Part shown: in pieces, positions 7,237-16,631 of the stretch
Layout: each line of letters begins with the position of its first letter
Numbering within the stretch: position 1 is the stretch's first letter
Assembly: GCF_000008185.1 (NCBI RefSeq)
Contig: NC_002967.9
Span: 1,054,001-1,118,000, forward strand
DNA: 64,000 nucleotides
Source: Treponema denticola ATCC 35405
Lineage (GTDB): Bacteria > Spirochaetota > Spirochaetia > Treponematales > Treponemataceae
Direction of reading: 5' to 3'
Translations under genes and position numbers: made by a program
The notes under the pieces: generated by a model
What the model was told of the DNA's origin: nothing
The model's database searches: none
What the model saw: the letters and a program-made list of their open reading frames with translations, nothing else

Positions 7237-8555
7237 GTGAGATTGCTTCCGTTTTTTTCAATGCCGGTTTTTCGGCCTACCTTGTGGGCGGAGCTGTGCG
7301 GGACTGGTTTTTAGGAAAGCCGTGCAAGGATTACGATATAGCTACCGATGCCGAACCCAAGGAAGTTCAAGCCCTTTTCCGTAAGACGATTCCCACGGGG
7401 ATAGCCCACGGTACGGTTACTATTCTTTACAAGGACGAAAAAATAGAATGTACCACCTTCCGCTGCGAGGCCGATTATTCCGACGGCCGGAGGCCTCAGA
7501 GCGTTAACTATGTCCGTTCAATAGAAGAAGATTTGAGCCGCAGAGACTTCACTATGAATGCAATAGCCGTTTCTTTGAAGGACGGCTCCATTGTTGACCC
7601 TTTTGATGGTGTAAAATCAATAAAATCAAAAACCATTAAAACCGTCGGCTCTCCCCTTGACCGCTTTGGGGAAGACGGCTTGAGGCCTATCAGGGCAATC
7701 CGCTTTGCTTCACAGCTGGGCTTTAAGATAGAAGAGGAAACATTAAAAGCGATTCCTTTAAGTATTGAAGTTTGCAAAAAAGTTTCGATAGAAAGGTTTC
7801 GGGACGAATTCGTTAAAATGCTTTTAAGTGAGCATCCTATAATTTCTTTAAAGCTCTTGGAGGATACGGGGCTTTTAAAAGTCTTTTTGCCCGAGCTTTC
7901 GGATTGCCGCGGGGTTGAGCAAAAAGGAATGCACTCCTTCGATGTGCTTGACCACAGCTTTTTAAGCTGCGATGCCGCTCCGCAAGATAATCCGATTGTG
8001 CGTTTAGCCGCCCTTTTCCACGATATAGGAAAGGTAAGCACCAGAGAAAAAAATGAATACGGCGATTATACCTTTTATAAGCATGAGGCGGTTTCGGAAA
8101 AACTTACCAAAAAGATAATGCAGCGTTTAAAATTCCCGAATAAGGAAATTGAAGAGGTCTCTCATCTGGTGGGGCTTCACATGTTTCATTATACGGAGGA
8201 TTGGACCGATGCTGCAGTCCGCCGCTTTATAGTCAGAGCCGGAGTAGAAAATATTCCGAATCTCTTCGATTTAAGAAGGGCCGACGGTTTCGGCATGACG
8301 GGACAGGCTCCCGATTTAAGCAATTTGGCGGCCTTTAAAAAAAGGCTTGAAAAAGTCATAGCCGAAGATTCTGCCCTGAGTTTAAAAGATCTGGCCGTCG
8401 GCGGCAGAGAGCTGATGGAAATCGGAATTCCTGCAGGCCCTAAGCTCGGCATAATCTTACAAAAGCTATTTGAAGCCGTTCTTGAAGACCCTTCACAAAA
8501 TACCAAAGCCCAACTTTTAAAAATTGCGGCTGCAATAAATTCCAATTTAAGTTAA
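7209..8555 (+). CDS. cca: CCA-adding tRNA nucleotidyltransferase, with HD domain
   Basis: A 448-residue class II nucleotidyltransferase. The head has YLVGGAVRDWFLG and DYDIAT (metal-binding Asp residues, about residues 24-46), then RRDFTMNAIA near 108, typical of CCA-adding and poly(A) enzymes. A C-terminal HD hydrolase domain follows (LFHDIGKVSTRE near residue 270), as in bacterial CCA enzymes with phosphatase activity. It builds or repairs the 3' CCA of tRNAs; the tRNA-Sec in this window lacks an encoded CCA. There is no Shine-Dalgarno. The first nine codons are duplicated upstream. A poly(A) polymerase role cannot be excluded from sequence alone. Confidence 0.92.
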   Translation: MRYPVSKKMSEIASVFFNAGFSAYLVGGAVRDWFLGKPCKDYDIATDAEPKEVQALFRKTIPTGIAHGTVTILYKDEKIECTTFRCEADYSDGRRPQSVNYVRSIEEDLSRRDFTMNAIAVSLKDGSIVDPFDGVKSIKSKTIKTVGSPLDRFGEDGLRPIRAIRFASQLGFKIEEETLKAIPLSIEVCKKVSIERFRDEFVKMLLSEHPIISLKLLEDTGLLKVFLPELSDCRGVEQKGMHSFDVLDHSFLSCDAAPQDNPIVRLAALFHDIGKVSTREKNEYGDYTFYKHEAVSEKLTKKIMQRLKFPNKEIEEVSHLVGLHMFHYTEDWTDAAVRRFIVRAGVENIPNLFDLRRADGFGMTGQAPDLSNLAAFKKRLEKVIAEDSALSLKDLAVGGRELMEIGIPAGPKLGIILQKLFEAVLEDPSQNTKAQLLKIAAAINSNLS

Positions 8556-8593
8556 ATTATTGATATAATATAAAAAATATGATAAGCTAAGAT

Positions 8594-9526
8594 ATGTTTG
8601 TAAAATTAGATGCAGAATTGACGCCGATTGATCCTCGGACCGAAAAAATAACGGGACCTGTTGCGGGCTATATAAAATTTAAAGAACTCATCGAGCTTCA
8701 AGGGCTTTTAGGCCTTGATCCTCTTTTTATCGAGCAATGCAGCGATTTTTCCCAACAAAATACCCTGGGTGTTTGGGAAGACTACAGTTTCGGCGTTATA
8801 AATATAGTCGAAATGGAAAACATTTTTAAAGACCGCGATACGATAGGGCTTTATATATCAAAAAATCTTTTTTTGGCCATAGAAATTATCGACAAGGATT
8901 ACTCCGCTCAAAAAGCTTTTGAAGCTGCCTTACAGCAAACTATAGTTCGTGAAAGAAACATTCCGCGTATTCTTAACCGTTTTTTTAAAGAGCTTATCAA
9001 GTCCCATACCGGCGTCTATCACCGTTTTAGGAAAAAAATATCGGAACTGGAAATGCGGGTTTGGGAAAAAATAGAAGAAGACAGTAACTTTGAATCGGAG
9101 CTTTCGAATATCAATAATGAGCTTTTAACCCTCTTTAGCTATTATGATCAGTTGGAAGATTTTTGCCAGGAGCTGGCCGAAAACGAAAACGAAATTTTTA
9201 CCGAAGAAGAATTGACAATCATAAACCTGCTTTCCAAAAGGGTAGAGCGTTATGGAGCAAATATCCGTATTTTAAGGGAGTATTCAAATCAGTTACGGGA
9301 ATCCTATCAAGCTCAGCTGGATCTACACCTCAATAAGATTATGAAAATCTTTACGGTTGTAACTACAATCTTTCTTCCTCTGACTCTTGTAGTAGGCTGG
9401 TACGGTATGAACTTTACCCACATGCCCGAGCTTTCATGGAAGTACGGCTATATTACGGTTATAATACTGAGTATTGCCATCGTTGTTTTAGGACTTTGCT
9501 GGTTTAAAAAGAAAAAACTGATATAA
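8594..9526 (+). CDS. corA: CorA-family Mg2+/Co2+ transporter
   Basis: A 310-residue protein with a large acidic cytoplasmic N-terminal domain, long helices (about residues 110-250) and two C-terminal membrane segments. The selectivity motif YGMNF lies between them (about residues 277-281), followed by a MPEL-type periplasmic loop. These are hallmarks of CorA pentameric channels. The start has no Shine-Dalgarno; a possible TTGATA-N17-TAAGCT lies 5 nt upstream, but the -10 is weak. Substrate (Mg2+, Co2+ or Zn2+) cannot be decided. Confidence 0.9.
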   Translation: MFVKLDAELTPIDPRTEKITGPVAGYIKFKELIELQGLLGLDPLFIEQCSDFSQQNTLGVWEDYSFGVINIVEMENIFKDRDTIGLYISKNLFLAIEIIDKDYSAQKAFEAALQQTIVRERNIPRILNRFFKELIKSHTGVYHRFRKKISELEMRVWEKIEEDSNFESELSNINNELLTLFSYYDQLEDFCQELAENENEIFTEEELTIINLLSKRVERYGANIRILREYSNQLRESYQAQLDLHLNKIMKIFTVVTTIFLPLTLVVGWYGMNFTHMPELSWKYGYITVIILSIAIVVLGLCWFKKKKLI

Positions 9527-9558
9527 AAATTCTTATTGCCTAATTTACTTTAGATACC

Positions 9559-9591
9559 TTGACAGGTTATGTATATTATATTATAATATAC
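9559..9591 (+). promoter_or_regulatory. Consensus promoter and putative PadR operator
   Basis: TTGACA (9559-9564), 17-bp spacer, TATAAT (9582-9587): a full consensus promoter, 6 nt from the padR ATG. Overlapping it is an inverted repeat with half-sites GTATATTA and TAATATAC (9571-9591, 5-bp centre). A repressor bound there would cover the -10 box, so autoregulation by PadR is likely. Confidence 0.75.
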
Positions 9592-9593
9592 TT

Positions 9594-9920
9594 ATGTTAA
9601 ACAAGCAGGAGATATTACGCGGACTTACCGATACGCTTATTTTAGGCCGGCTGTATTCTAAGGACAGTTACGGTTATGAAATAAATAAACAAATTCATCA
9701 AAAGAGTTCATCCTTATTTCAACTTACCGAAGCAACATTGTACACTGCCTTTAGACGGTTGGAAGCGGCAGGACTTTTAACTTCCTATTGGGGTGATGGC
9801 GATACGGGTGCCCGAAGGCGGTATTATTCAATCACAAAAACGGGGAAAAAGTTGTACCGTGAAAATGTAAACGATTGGGAAGAATTTTCCGCTGCTATTT
9901 CCGGTTTGCTTGAATTATAG
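9594..9920 (+). CDS. PadR-family transcriptional regulator
   Basis: A 108-residue winged-helix protein. The family pattern is clear: ILGRLYSKDSYGYEINKQI, then TLYTAFRRLEAAGLLTSYWG (recognition helix and wing), then RRRYYSITKTGKKLY. PadR proteins of this short type repress their own operon and neighbouring membrane-protein genes. It begins a three-gene unit with the next two genes (24-nt gap, then ATGA overlap). No Shine-Dalgarno; the start lies 6 nt after the -10 box, so the mRNA should be leaderless. Confidence 0.93.
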   Translation: MLNKQEILRGLTDTLILGRLYSKDSYGYEINKQIHQKSSSLFQLTEATLYTAFRRLEAAGLLTSYWGDGDTGARRRYYSITKTGKKLYRENVNDWEEFSAAISGLLEL

Positions 9921-9944
9921 GGATTATATGGATAGGAGAAGAAA

Positions 9945-10613
9945 ATGAACGAAAAAATTAAAAACTATGTAGGGCTTCTTTTTGAAGGAGTCCCTCAAAG
10001 CCGCAAAGCTATTGAGCTGCGGAATGAAATTTTGGCAAACTTAAATGATAGGTTTGAAGCATTGCTCGCAGAAGGTAAATCCGAACATGAGGCTTACGGG
10101 TTTGCTATTGCAGGACTTGGAGATGTCGATGAACTTATTAAAACGGTTTTACCGAATAAAGAGATTACCGAAAAAATCGATAAAGAACGCAAACGGAAGG
10201 GCTTTCTTACCTCAATTGCCGTAGCACTGTATATTCTTTCGCCTGCCGTGCTTATTTTTCTGTCAACATTTCATTATGACAATATTGGTGTTGTGCTGCT
10301 GCTTTCTATGGCGGCTGTTGCAACCTCCATTTTAATTTACGCAAATATGAGTACTCCAAGTGAAGTTCAATCTTATTTCAAAAAAGAAGAAAAAATATTT
10401 TCGCATAATAATTATGGGTCTAATAAAAACTATTTTTTTACATCGCTTGAAAAATTTTATTGGACATTAGTTCCGCTCGTTTATTTGGCCGTAAGTTTTT
10501 ACACACACGCATGGCATATTTCATGGCTTATTTTTATTGCCGCCATAGCTGTTTGGCAAGGCGTAAAATTGCTTATTATTTGGTCTAATTATAAAAATGA
10601 GGAAAGCAAATGA
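9945..10613 (+). CDS. Permease-prefix-domain membrane protein
   Basis: A 222-residue protein. The first 70 residues are helical and include LRNEILANLNDRFEALLAEGKSEHEAYGFAIAGLGDVDEL, split across the conserved prefix domain often found after PadR regulators (DUF1700-like). Four hydrophobic segments follow in the last 130 residues. AGGAGAAG precedes the ATG. It overlaps the next gene by four bases. In other bacteria such PadR/prefix-domain/DUF4097 modules respond to envelope or antimicrobial stress; that role is inferred here. Confidence 0.75.
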   Translation: MNEKIKNYVGLLFEGVPQSRKAIELRNEILANLNDRFEALLAEGKSEHEAYGFAIAGLGDVDELIKTVLPNKEITEKIDKERKRKGFLTSIAVALYILSPAVLIFLSTFHYDNIGVVLLLSMAAVATSILIYANMSTPSEVQSYFKKEEKIFSHNNYGSNKNYFFTSLEKFYWTLVPLVYLAVSFYTHAWHISWLIFIAAIAVWQGVKLLIIWSNYKNEESK

Positions 10614-11521
10614 AAAAAAATATTATTTTGGCATTTGCGTGGTTTTGTTTGGCTTTTGCAGTCATTGCTTTTTTTACAAATGAATTACGCAGATTTAACC
10701 GGTTAGGATATAAAGATTTTATGAGATTCGGCATTATAAACGGAAAATTTAATCCACATACTTCCGTGTTAAAAGAAATGCAATTTGATATAAACGAAAT
10801 ACGTTTTATAAAAGCATCGCTTATAAGTGAAGACATAAAATTTATTCCGAGTAACGATGATAAAATTATAGTAAAAATTATCGGCATCGAAGAAAATAAA
10901 AAACTTCCCGAAATAAAAAAAGAAAAAGATGCTCTCATTATTAAGGCTTTTGAAACCGAAAAAAAACGATTTTTTTTCGGTTGGGATTATTCGCATAGAA
11001 TCGAAATTTCCATACCGAGTGCCGAGTTATATATTGCAGAGAATGCCGAAAACGGTAGTGCTGAAAATACAATAAGTGCCTTTATAGAGAGTACTTCTTC
11101 GGATATTAGGATTTATGATATTACACTAAAGAATTTACATTTTAAAAGTGTCAGCGGTGATGTGATTTTTAGAAATTCCAAGATTGAAAATCAATTTGAA
11201 TTTAATACAAAATCAGGCGACATAAGAGGTGAAGCATTCATTTACGGATTTGCCGGAACTTCCGTATCGGGAGATTTTAGATTAAGGTTTTTATCCGCAC
11301 CTAAAAACGATTCTACATTTAACAGTACTTCAGGAGACTTTTCAATATATTTACCTAAAGATATAACCGGCTTTTCATGCGATTTTAATTCATCGTCGGG
11401 TGATTATAAAAATAGTTTTACCGGCTCTTCCGCCGAAAAGAAAATATACGATGTCTATAAAACGGACAGTCCGCGGCTTTTTATAAAAACCGTTTCAGGA
11501 GATTGCAGAATTAGAAGCTAA
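10610..11521 (+). CDS. DUF4097-type beta-repeat surface protein
   Basis: A 303-residue protein with an N-terminal membrane anchor (LAFAWFCLAFAVIAFF) and then a repetitive beta-rich region. Repeats with the theme S-G-D appear at least six times (SVSGDVIF, TKSGDIRG, SVSGDFRL, STSGDFSI, SSSGDYKN, TVSGDCRI), typical of the DUF4097 beta-helix. It is probably anchored in the inner membrane with an exported domain. Its 3' end overlaps the convergent epimerase-like gene by 27 bp. Confidence 0.75.
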   Translation: MKKNIILAFAWFCLAFAVIAFFTNELRRFNRLGYKDFMRFGIINGKFNPHTSVLKEMQFDINEIRFIKASLISEDIKFIPSNDDKIIVKIIGIEENKKLPEIKKEKDALIIKAFETEKKRFFFGWDYSHRIEISIPSAELYIAENAENGSAENTISAFIESTSSDIRIYDITLKNLHFKSVSGDVIFRNSKIENQFEFNTKSGDIRGEAFIYGFAGTSVSGDFRLRFLSAPKNDSTFNSTSGDFSIYLPKDITGFSCDFNSSSGDYKNSFTGSSAEKKIYDVYKTDSPRLFIKTVSGDCRIRS

Positions 11522-13066
11522 AATATCCCTAAAACAGTCCTTATCATAAAAATTGTTTTCATCGGGGCTGTGATCGTCATACCAAATTTGTGCATAAAAA
11601 GGAACCTTCTTTGCCTGTTCATCAAAATTCCATGGAGGACATGCGCATTCGGGGCACCAGTGCCCTGTTTTTAGAACAAGGAAAGGACTCGCTTTAAATT
11701 TGTGGCCGTAAGCGCAGCTCCACTCAAGCGGAGTGTAAAGGTCTCCCTTTTTCATTTCGGTGCTTAAGCATTCGCCGCCCCTAAAACGGGCAGCTTCCCG
11801 TACATCGCTTATATCGAGTTCGCTTTCTTTTTTGGATTCGTCATAGCCGTGATTCAGCAAAAGGGAAGCGGCTTTTTTTTCGTCTTTTAACTCGGAATAG
11901 TTCAGCATTTCTCCCGTTTTCGGATTTTTGTTTTCCGATAAAAGCTTATATTCTTTCCAGTTTTGAGGGATTTTTTCAAAGTCTTCTTTCGAGCCGAAAA
12001 AAGCCCTTATTCTGCCTTCAAAATTGTGCTTAACCCAATAAAGAGGGGCATTGCTTGTTTTTAAAAGAGGTTCTATGGCAAATTTTCTAATAAGACGCGG
12101 AAATGGTTTTCCCAGCTTAAAATACCAAAACTTTTTATCGAGTTTTTTAAAGAAGTCCTCAAAACCTTCATATTGAAAGTCAAGATAATCATTTAAAATA
12201 CGGGAATCATAGAACCAGCCGCAGTGAAAATTGCGGGCCGCATTCCAATGGGGTTTAAAAATCTCCTTTGCCGATCTGCCCATAAGTTTAAAGCCTCGGT
12301 CGAGGGTTTCATAACCGGTAACCCGAGCCTCTTTTCCGTTTCCTATATTGTAGACCCTCTTCCAAAAATCTTCGGGCAAGGTGCCACCTGTATCTTTTTC
12401 GATGAGGTTTTTAAGCATGAGGCCTGAGGTGCGGGCTGTTGCCCATTCGATTGGAGTATTCCAGCCTGTGTGGAACATAAGGCCGTCATCCATGTTTTTA
12501 AGCATAATATCATCGTATAAAACTCCCGACTGCCTCAAGGAAACCCAATATTTTAGGCCCGATTCTATTACTTCCCGCTCGGCCATAATCTTAGTGGCCC
12601 CGTAAAAGTCAAAGGCTGAACCTATTAAAGGGTCCCCGGTTCTTATCCATGGGTGTTTGAAAGTTCTATTCCCGTATTGAGCGACAGTTCCTATATGAAT
12701 GAATTTTATTCTGTCTTTTTGGGGCGTTTTTTTTACGGCATTTATCAAATTTAAGGTGCCTAAAAAGTTTGATTTATAGCCTGCATCGGGATTGTGGTCT
12801 ATTACGGGAGGAATTATCGCAGCACAATGGATTATATAATCGGCATTTTCGACGGCTCTTTCGCAGTCGGCAAAGATTGATAAGTCCCCGAAAATAATTT
12901 TTAAAATATCAGGATATCTTTTTTTTAAAGATTTAGCTAAGCGTATATTGGCTTTTTTTTCTCGCAAGATTATGGTAATATCGTGTTTTCCGGTTTCGGC
13001 AATTTGTTTTAAAACTTCAGAGCCCATGGAGCCTGAAGCGCCGGTAATTAAAATAGTCTTTTTCAT
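11495..13066 (-). CDS. NAD-dependent epimerase/dehydratase with Cys-rich C-terminal domain
   Basis: A 523-residue protein. Residues 1-300 form an extended short-chain dehydrogenase: ITGASGSMGSEVL is the NAD(P)-binding Gly motif and YGATK holds the catalytic Tyr and Lys. The C-terminal 150 residues are different: they carry EWSCAYGHKFKASP and HWCPEC, a likely zinc-binding ribbon, plus charged helices. This fusion is unusual. The ATG at 13066 is preferred over an upstream in-frame ATG, because a promoter ends 6 nt before it. No Shine-Dalgarno. Substrate unknown; nucleotide sugars are the common guess. Confidence 0.75.
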   Translation of the reverse strand: MKKTILITGASGSMGSEVLKQIAETGKHDITIILREKKANIRLAKSLKKRYPDILKIIFGDLSIFADCERAVENADYIIHCAAIIPPVIDHNPDAGYKSNFLGTLNLINAVKKTPQKDRIKFIHIGTVAQYGNRTFKHPWIRTGDPLIGSAFDFYGATKIMAEREVIESGLKYWVSLRQSGVLYDDIMLKNMDDGLMFHTGWNTPIEWATARTSGLMLKNLIEKDTGGTLPEDFWKRVYNIGNGKEARVTGYETLDRGFKLMGRSAKEIFKPHWNAARNFHCGWFYDSRILNDYLDFQYEGFEDFFKKLDKKFWYFKLGKPFPRLIRKFAIEPLLKTSNAPLYWVKHNFEGRIRAFFGSKEDFEKIPQNWKEYKLLSENKNPKTGEMLNYSELKDEKKAASLLLNHGYDESKKESELDISDVREAARFRGGECLSTEMKKGDLYTPLEWSCAYGHKFKASPFLVLKTGHWCPECACPPWNFDEQAKKVPFYAQIWYDDHSPDENNFYDKDCFRDILASNSAIS

Positions 13067-13072
13067 ATATCT

Positions 13073-13101
13073 ATAGTATAAAACTTTTTTGACTTTTGCA
13101 A
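13073..13101 (-). promoter_or_regulatory. Promoter of the epimerase-like gene, leaderless geometry
   Basis: Read on the minus strand: TTGCAA (13101-13096), 17-bp spacer, TACTAT (13078-13073), then 6 nt to the ATG. The predicted start of transcription coincides with the start codon. Confidence 0.65.
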
Positions 13102-13169
13102 TAGGAATCAAGAAAAATATTCAAACTTCAATCTAAGCCCAAAAGCGGGAATAAGTATAAGTCCTCCTC

Positions 13170-13198
13170 TTGAAACAAAATAGAAAAAAAGATATAAT
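13170..13198 (+). promoter_or_regulatory. Promoter of ribF-rpsO
   Basis: TTGAAA (13170-13175), 17-bp spacer, TATAAT (13193-13198). The TTG of the -35 box opens an in-frame reading frame with ribF, but it is promoter, not a start codon. The leader to the ATG at 13212 would be about 7 nt. Confidence 0.75.
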
Positions 13199-13211
13199 CC
13201 GCTCTGTAGTA

Positions 13212-14075
13212 ATGGATGATTTTAAGATAATTTCGTGGGAGGGGCTTGTTGAAGCAGCTCAGTCTGTTTTAACGGGTTCGGATTTTTTCCCCGAAGGAAA
13301 AGAAACAGCGATTAGTGTGGGCGGTTTTGACGGCCCCCATAAAGGCCATGATAAGCTTTTACGGCAGGTATTGACCTATGCAGCCGAAAATACCCTTGTT
13401 CCGGGGCTTGTTACTTTTTTCCGCTCGCCGGCAGCAGTAAAAAATAAGGCTTATTCGGGCGATGTTTCATCGCTCAGGCTAAGATTAAAAAAGTTTCAGG
13501 AATTAGGTTTTCATTTCATTGTACTTATTGACTTTTCCGCAAGTTTTGCTAAAATAGAAGGAACTGCGTTCTTTGATATTCTTATAAAGACTATCCGTAT
13601 GAAGTATTTGGCTGTAGGCAGCGATTTTTTCTGCGGATATCGCCGAGGATTGGGGGTCGACGATTTAAAAAAAATCGCCCCTCAGAAAGGCTTTTGCTTT
13701 GATTCCATAGATCCCGTAAATCGAGGCTCCCTTAAGATTAGCTCCAGTGCTATCAGGGAGGCTGTACGTTTAGGGGATTTTTCCCTTGCAAAAGAGCTTT
13801 TGGGTTATCCTTTTTTATTTGATTTCGTAAGTTTGCCGTGGGAGGTAAAGGACAAAAACAGCATTTTTGCTCCCAAGGCATATATATCGCAGATTCTTCC
13901 GCAGAGCGGGAAGTATAGGGTCTTGGTTCAAAAAACAGACAGGCAAGAACAAGAAGCTCATTGCCTTATAAATGACGACGGGCTGCTCTTGTGTTTTCCT
14001 GAAAAGGATTCAAAAGCTTTTGATCTAAAAGACCTTAATAATTTTGACACTATAGAATTTATTTGTAAGGAGTAA
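13212..14075 (+). CDS. ribF: FAD synthetase RibF-like, flavokinase domain not recognisable
   Basis: A 287-residue protein. The N-terminal nucleotidyltransferase domain is clear: SVGGFDGPHKGHDKLL (GxFDGxHxGH motif) and ISSSAIREAVRLGDF near residue 180. In bifunctional RibF a riboflavin kinase domain follows, with a G-x-x-LGFPTAN motif. Here the last 90 residues lack that motif and keep only a weak strand match (ILPQSGKYRVLV). So FMN adenylation is likely, riboflavin phosphorylation is doubtful. The start was set at the ATG 14 nt after the -10 box. It is followed 3 nt later by rpsO, a classic linkage. Confidence 0.85.
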   Translation: MDDFKIISWEGLVEAAQSVLTGSDFFPEGKETAISVGGFDGPHKGHDKLLRQVLTYAAENTLVPGLVTFFRSPAAVKNKAYSGDVSSLRLRLKKFQELGFHFIVLIDFSASFAKIEGTAFFDILIKTIRMKYLAVGSDFFCGYRRGLGVDDLKKIAPQKGFCFDSIDPVNRGSLKISSSAIREAVRLGDFSLAKELLGYPFLFDFVSLPWEVKDKNSIFAPKAYISQILPQSGKYRVLVQKTDRQEQEAHCLINDDGLLLCFPEKDSKAFDLKDLNNFDTIEFICKE

Positions 14076-14078
14076 GTA

Positions 14079-14348
14079 ATGGCAGTTACTAAAGAACAAA
14101 AAGCATCGATCGTAAAGAAATTCGGTGCAAGCGAAAAAGACACAGGCGATGTAAAGGTGCAGATTGCCTTATTGACCGAAAAAATTAACCAGTTGACAAA
14201 CCACTGCAAGGACCATCCTAAAGATGCAGGCAGCCGACGAGGTTTGATCAGCATGGTAGGTCATAGACGCAGTTTGCTTAAATACTACCGCAGAACAGAC
14301 ATTGAAGGTTATAGAACTATTCTTAAAGAACTTAACCTTAGAAAGTAG
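14079..14348 (+). CDS. rpsO: 30S ribosomal protein S15
   Basis: An 89-residue protein matching S15 throughout ([20 protein letters not shown], then [12 protein letters not shown] near the C-terminus). It binds 16S rRNA early in small-subunit assembly. AAGGAG precedes the ATG, and the start lies three bases after the ribF stop. pnp follows, as in most bacteria, with a strong hairpin between. Confidence 0.98.
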   Translation: MAVTKEQKASIVKKFGASEKDTGDVKVQIALLTEKINQLTNHCKDHPKDAGSRRGLISMVGHRRSLLKYYRRTDIEGYRTILKELNLRK

Positions 14349-14354
14349 TTTGAT

Positions 14355-14397
14355 AAGGTGCAGGGACAGAAAGACTGAATTCTTGTCCTTGCGCCTT
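14355..14397 (+). terminator. rpsO-pnp intergenic hairpin
   Basis: A 14-bp stem (AAGGTGCAGGGACA against TGTCCTTGCGCCTT, two G-T pairs) followed by a T-rich stretch TATCTTTATTT. In other bacteria this position holds an rpsO terminator and an RNase III site that controls pnp; both roles are plausible, and rnc is nearby. Confidence 0.75.
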
Positions 14398-14463
14398 TAT
14401 CTTTATTTATTGAGTTTTAAAATTAACGTAATTTTAAAGAAGAGATTTTCAAAGAGAAAAATA

Positions 14464-16560
14464 ATGAGAAAAAGAGTAACTTATAAAATCGGCGAACATG
14501 ATTTAATTTTAGAAACCGGTTATTTGGCAAAACAGGCCAATGGTTCTATTTATGCGGAATATGCCGGTTCCGCAATTTTAGCTACAATCTGTGCCTCGGG
14601 ACAGGCTCAGGAAGGTTTAGACTATGTCCCCCTAACGGTTGATTATAACGAAAAATATTATGCAGCCGGAAAAATCCCCGGAGGCTTTATAAAAAGAGAG
14701 GGTAGACCAAAGGATAAGGAAATCCTTGTTTCCCGTCTTATAGACAGGCCCATGCGCCCCTTGTTTAACAAAGAATTCGGACGTGAGATCCAGTTGGTTC
14801 CCACCTGTATTTCAACGGATATGATAAACCCGCCCGACATCCTTGCAGTTATCGCAAGCTCTGCAGCTGTTCATATTTCGGATATACCCTTTGACGGCCC
14901 CGTTGCAGCTGCCCGTGTCGCCTATAAAAACGGAGAATACATTATAAACCCGACATTTAGCCAAATTGAAACGGCCGATATGGAAATCGTAGTTGCCGGA
15001 ACAAAAGAGGGCATTACCATGGTCGAAGGCGGTGCTAACGAGGTTTCCGAAGAGGTAATGCTCACAGCCTTGGAAAAAGCCCATGAAATGATCAAGTCTC
15101 TTTGCAAGATGCAGGAAGATTTACGCGAACTTGCCGGAAAAGAAAAACTTCCCCTCGTTCCCCTTGAAGCCGAGCTCGAAAATAAGCAGGCAATTTATGA
15201 CGAAGCCTTCCCCCGTTTAAGCAAAACCCTCTATCTTTCAACAAAGATGGAACGCCGAGAAGAATCGGACAAGGTAAAAAAAGAATTGGCCGAAAAATAT
15301 GCCGAACAGCTTGAAGACGAAATTCAGCTTAAACTTTTTAACGCCCTCTTTGAAGAGATGGAGTATAATATTTTAAGAACCAATATCTTGGACAAGGGCT
15401 TGCGGGTTGACGGAAGAGGCACTAAGGACATTCGTCCCATAACTTGCGAAATCGGAGTTCTTCCCCGTCCCCACGGTTCGGCAGTCTTTACACGAGGCGA
15501 AACCCAATCCTTGGGCGTTGTAACGATAGGAACAGTCTTTGACGAACAGATATATGATGACATCGAGGGAGACAGAAGAGAAAACTTTATTCTTCACTAT
15601 AATTTCCCGCCCTTCTCGGTAGGGGAGGTCGGAAGACTCGGAACGGGCCGAAGAGAAATCGGGCACGGAAACCTTGCACACCGCTCCCTTTATCCGATGG
15701 TTCCCGAAAGGGAAAAATTCCCCTATACGGTCCGTGTTGTTTCGGAGGTCTTGGAATCGAACGGTTCTTCTTCGATGGCTACCGTATGCTCGGGAACCCT
15801 TTCCATGCTTCATGCGGGCGTTCCCATGAAAAAGCCGGTTGCCGGTATTGCCATGGGGCTTATCACCGAAGGAAATGACCGCTACGCCATTCTTTCCGAC
15901 ATTCTTGGAGAAGAAGATCACTTAGGCGATATGGACTTTAAGGTTGCAGGTACGGCCGACGGAATTACGGGCTTCCAGATGGACATAAAGATTGCAGGTG
16001 TTTCGCCTGAAATTATGAAAAATGCCCTTGCACAGGCCAAAGAAGGAAGAATGCATATTCTCGGCATAATGAACCAGTGTATTTCCGCTCCCAATGCGGA
16101 ACTTTCCCAATATGCTCCAAGGGTTGAGATGATGACAATACCCGAAGACAAGATCGGTGCACTAATCGGCCCCGGCGGAAAGAATGTAAAAGCCATTTCG
16201 GATAAGTATAATGTAACAATCAATACCGAAAATGACGGTACCGTAACCATTTACAGCAAGGACGGAACTTCGGATCTTAAAGGCGCAAAGAGTATTGTTA
16301 AGGGCATCACAAGCGATCCCGAAGTCGGAATGGTCTATGACGGAACCGTAAAAAAGATTATGGACTTCGGTGCCTTTGTTGAAATACTTCCCGGAAAAGA
16401 AGGTCTTTGCCATATTTCAAAACTTTCACGCTCCAGAGTCGAAAAGGTTTCGGATGTGCTTAAAGAAGGACAGGAAATACCCGTTAAACTTTTGGAAATC
16501 GATAAGCTCGGAAGGCTCAACCTTTCTTATGTCGATGCTCTTGAAGAGCGTTCCAAATAA
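14464..16560 (+). CDS. pnp: Polynucleotide phosphorylase
   Basis: A 698-residue phosphorolytic 3'-5' exoribonuclease. Two RNase PH domains are present; the second holds [13 protein letters not shown] and [18 protein letters not shown] domain ([15 protein letters not shown]) and a C-terminal S1 domain ([21 protein letters not shown] ... GLCHISKLS) follow, in normal order. The ATG at 14464 is used, since the 54 residues upstream in frame cross the rpsO hairpin and do not match the family. It works in mRNA decay and is the core of the degradosome. Confidence 0.97.
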   Translation: MRKRVTYKIGEHDLILETGYLAKQANGSIYAEYAGSAILATICASGQAQEGLDYVPLTVDYNEKYYAAGKIPGGFIKREGRPKDKEILVSRLIDRPMRPLFNKEFGREIQLVPTCISTDMINPPDILAVIASSAAVHISDIPFDGPVAAARVAYKNGEYIINPTFSQIETADMEIVVAGTKEGITMVEGGANEVSEEVMLTALEKAHEMIKSLCKMQEDLRELAGKEKLPLVPLEAELENKQAIYDEAFPRLSKTLYLSTKMERREESDKVKKELAEKYAEQLEDEIQLKLFNALFEEMEYNILRTNILDKGLRVDGRGTKDIRPITCEIGVLPRPHGSAVFTRGETQSLGVVTIGTVFDEQIYDDIEGDRRENFILHYNFPPFSVGEVGRLGTGRREIGHGNLAHRSLYPMVPEREKFPYTVRVVSEVLESNGSSSMATVCSGTLSMLHAGVPMKKPVAGIAMGLITEGNDRYAILSDILGEEDHLGDMDFKVAGTADGITGFQMDIKIAGVSPEIMKNALAQAKEGRMHILGIMNQCISAPNAELSQYAPRVEMMTIPEDKIGALIGPGGKNVKAISDKYNVTINTENDGTVTIYSKDGTSDLKGAKSIVKGITSDPEVGMVYDGTVKKIMDFGAFVEILPGKEGLCHISKLSRSRVEKVSDVLKEGQEIPVKLLEIDKLGRLNLSYVDALEERSK

Positions 16561-16565
16561 AACGG

Positions 16566-16597
16566 AGCATGGAGCCGATCACTCGGCCCATGCTTTT
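16566..16597 (+). terminator. Terminator after pnp
   Basis: AGCATGG(A)GCCGA pairs with TCGGCCCATGCT, leaving one bulged A and a TCAC loop, then a TTTT run. It lies between pnp and dut, so dut may be expressed partly by read-through. Confidence 0.75.
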
Positions 16598-16631
16598 AAA
16601 TTTTACGCATGGTGATTTTAGGAGATTGTAA

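Noticed and set aside
13170-13211. TTG as the ribF start codon
   Set aside because: It is the -35 box of a TTGAAA-N17-TATAAT promoter, and the extra residues do not match RibF.
14302-14463. N-terminal extension of pnp
   Set aside because: It runs through the rpsO coding region and hairpin; the protein family starts at the ATG at 14464.
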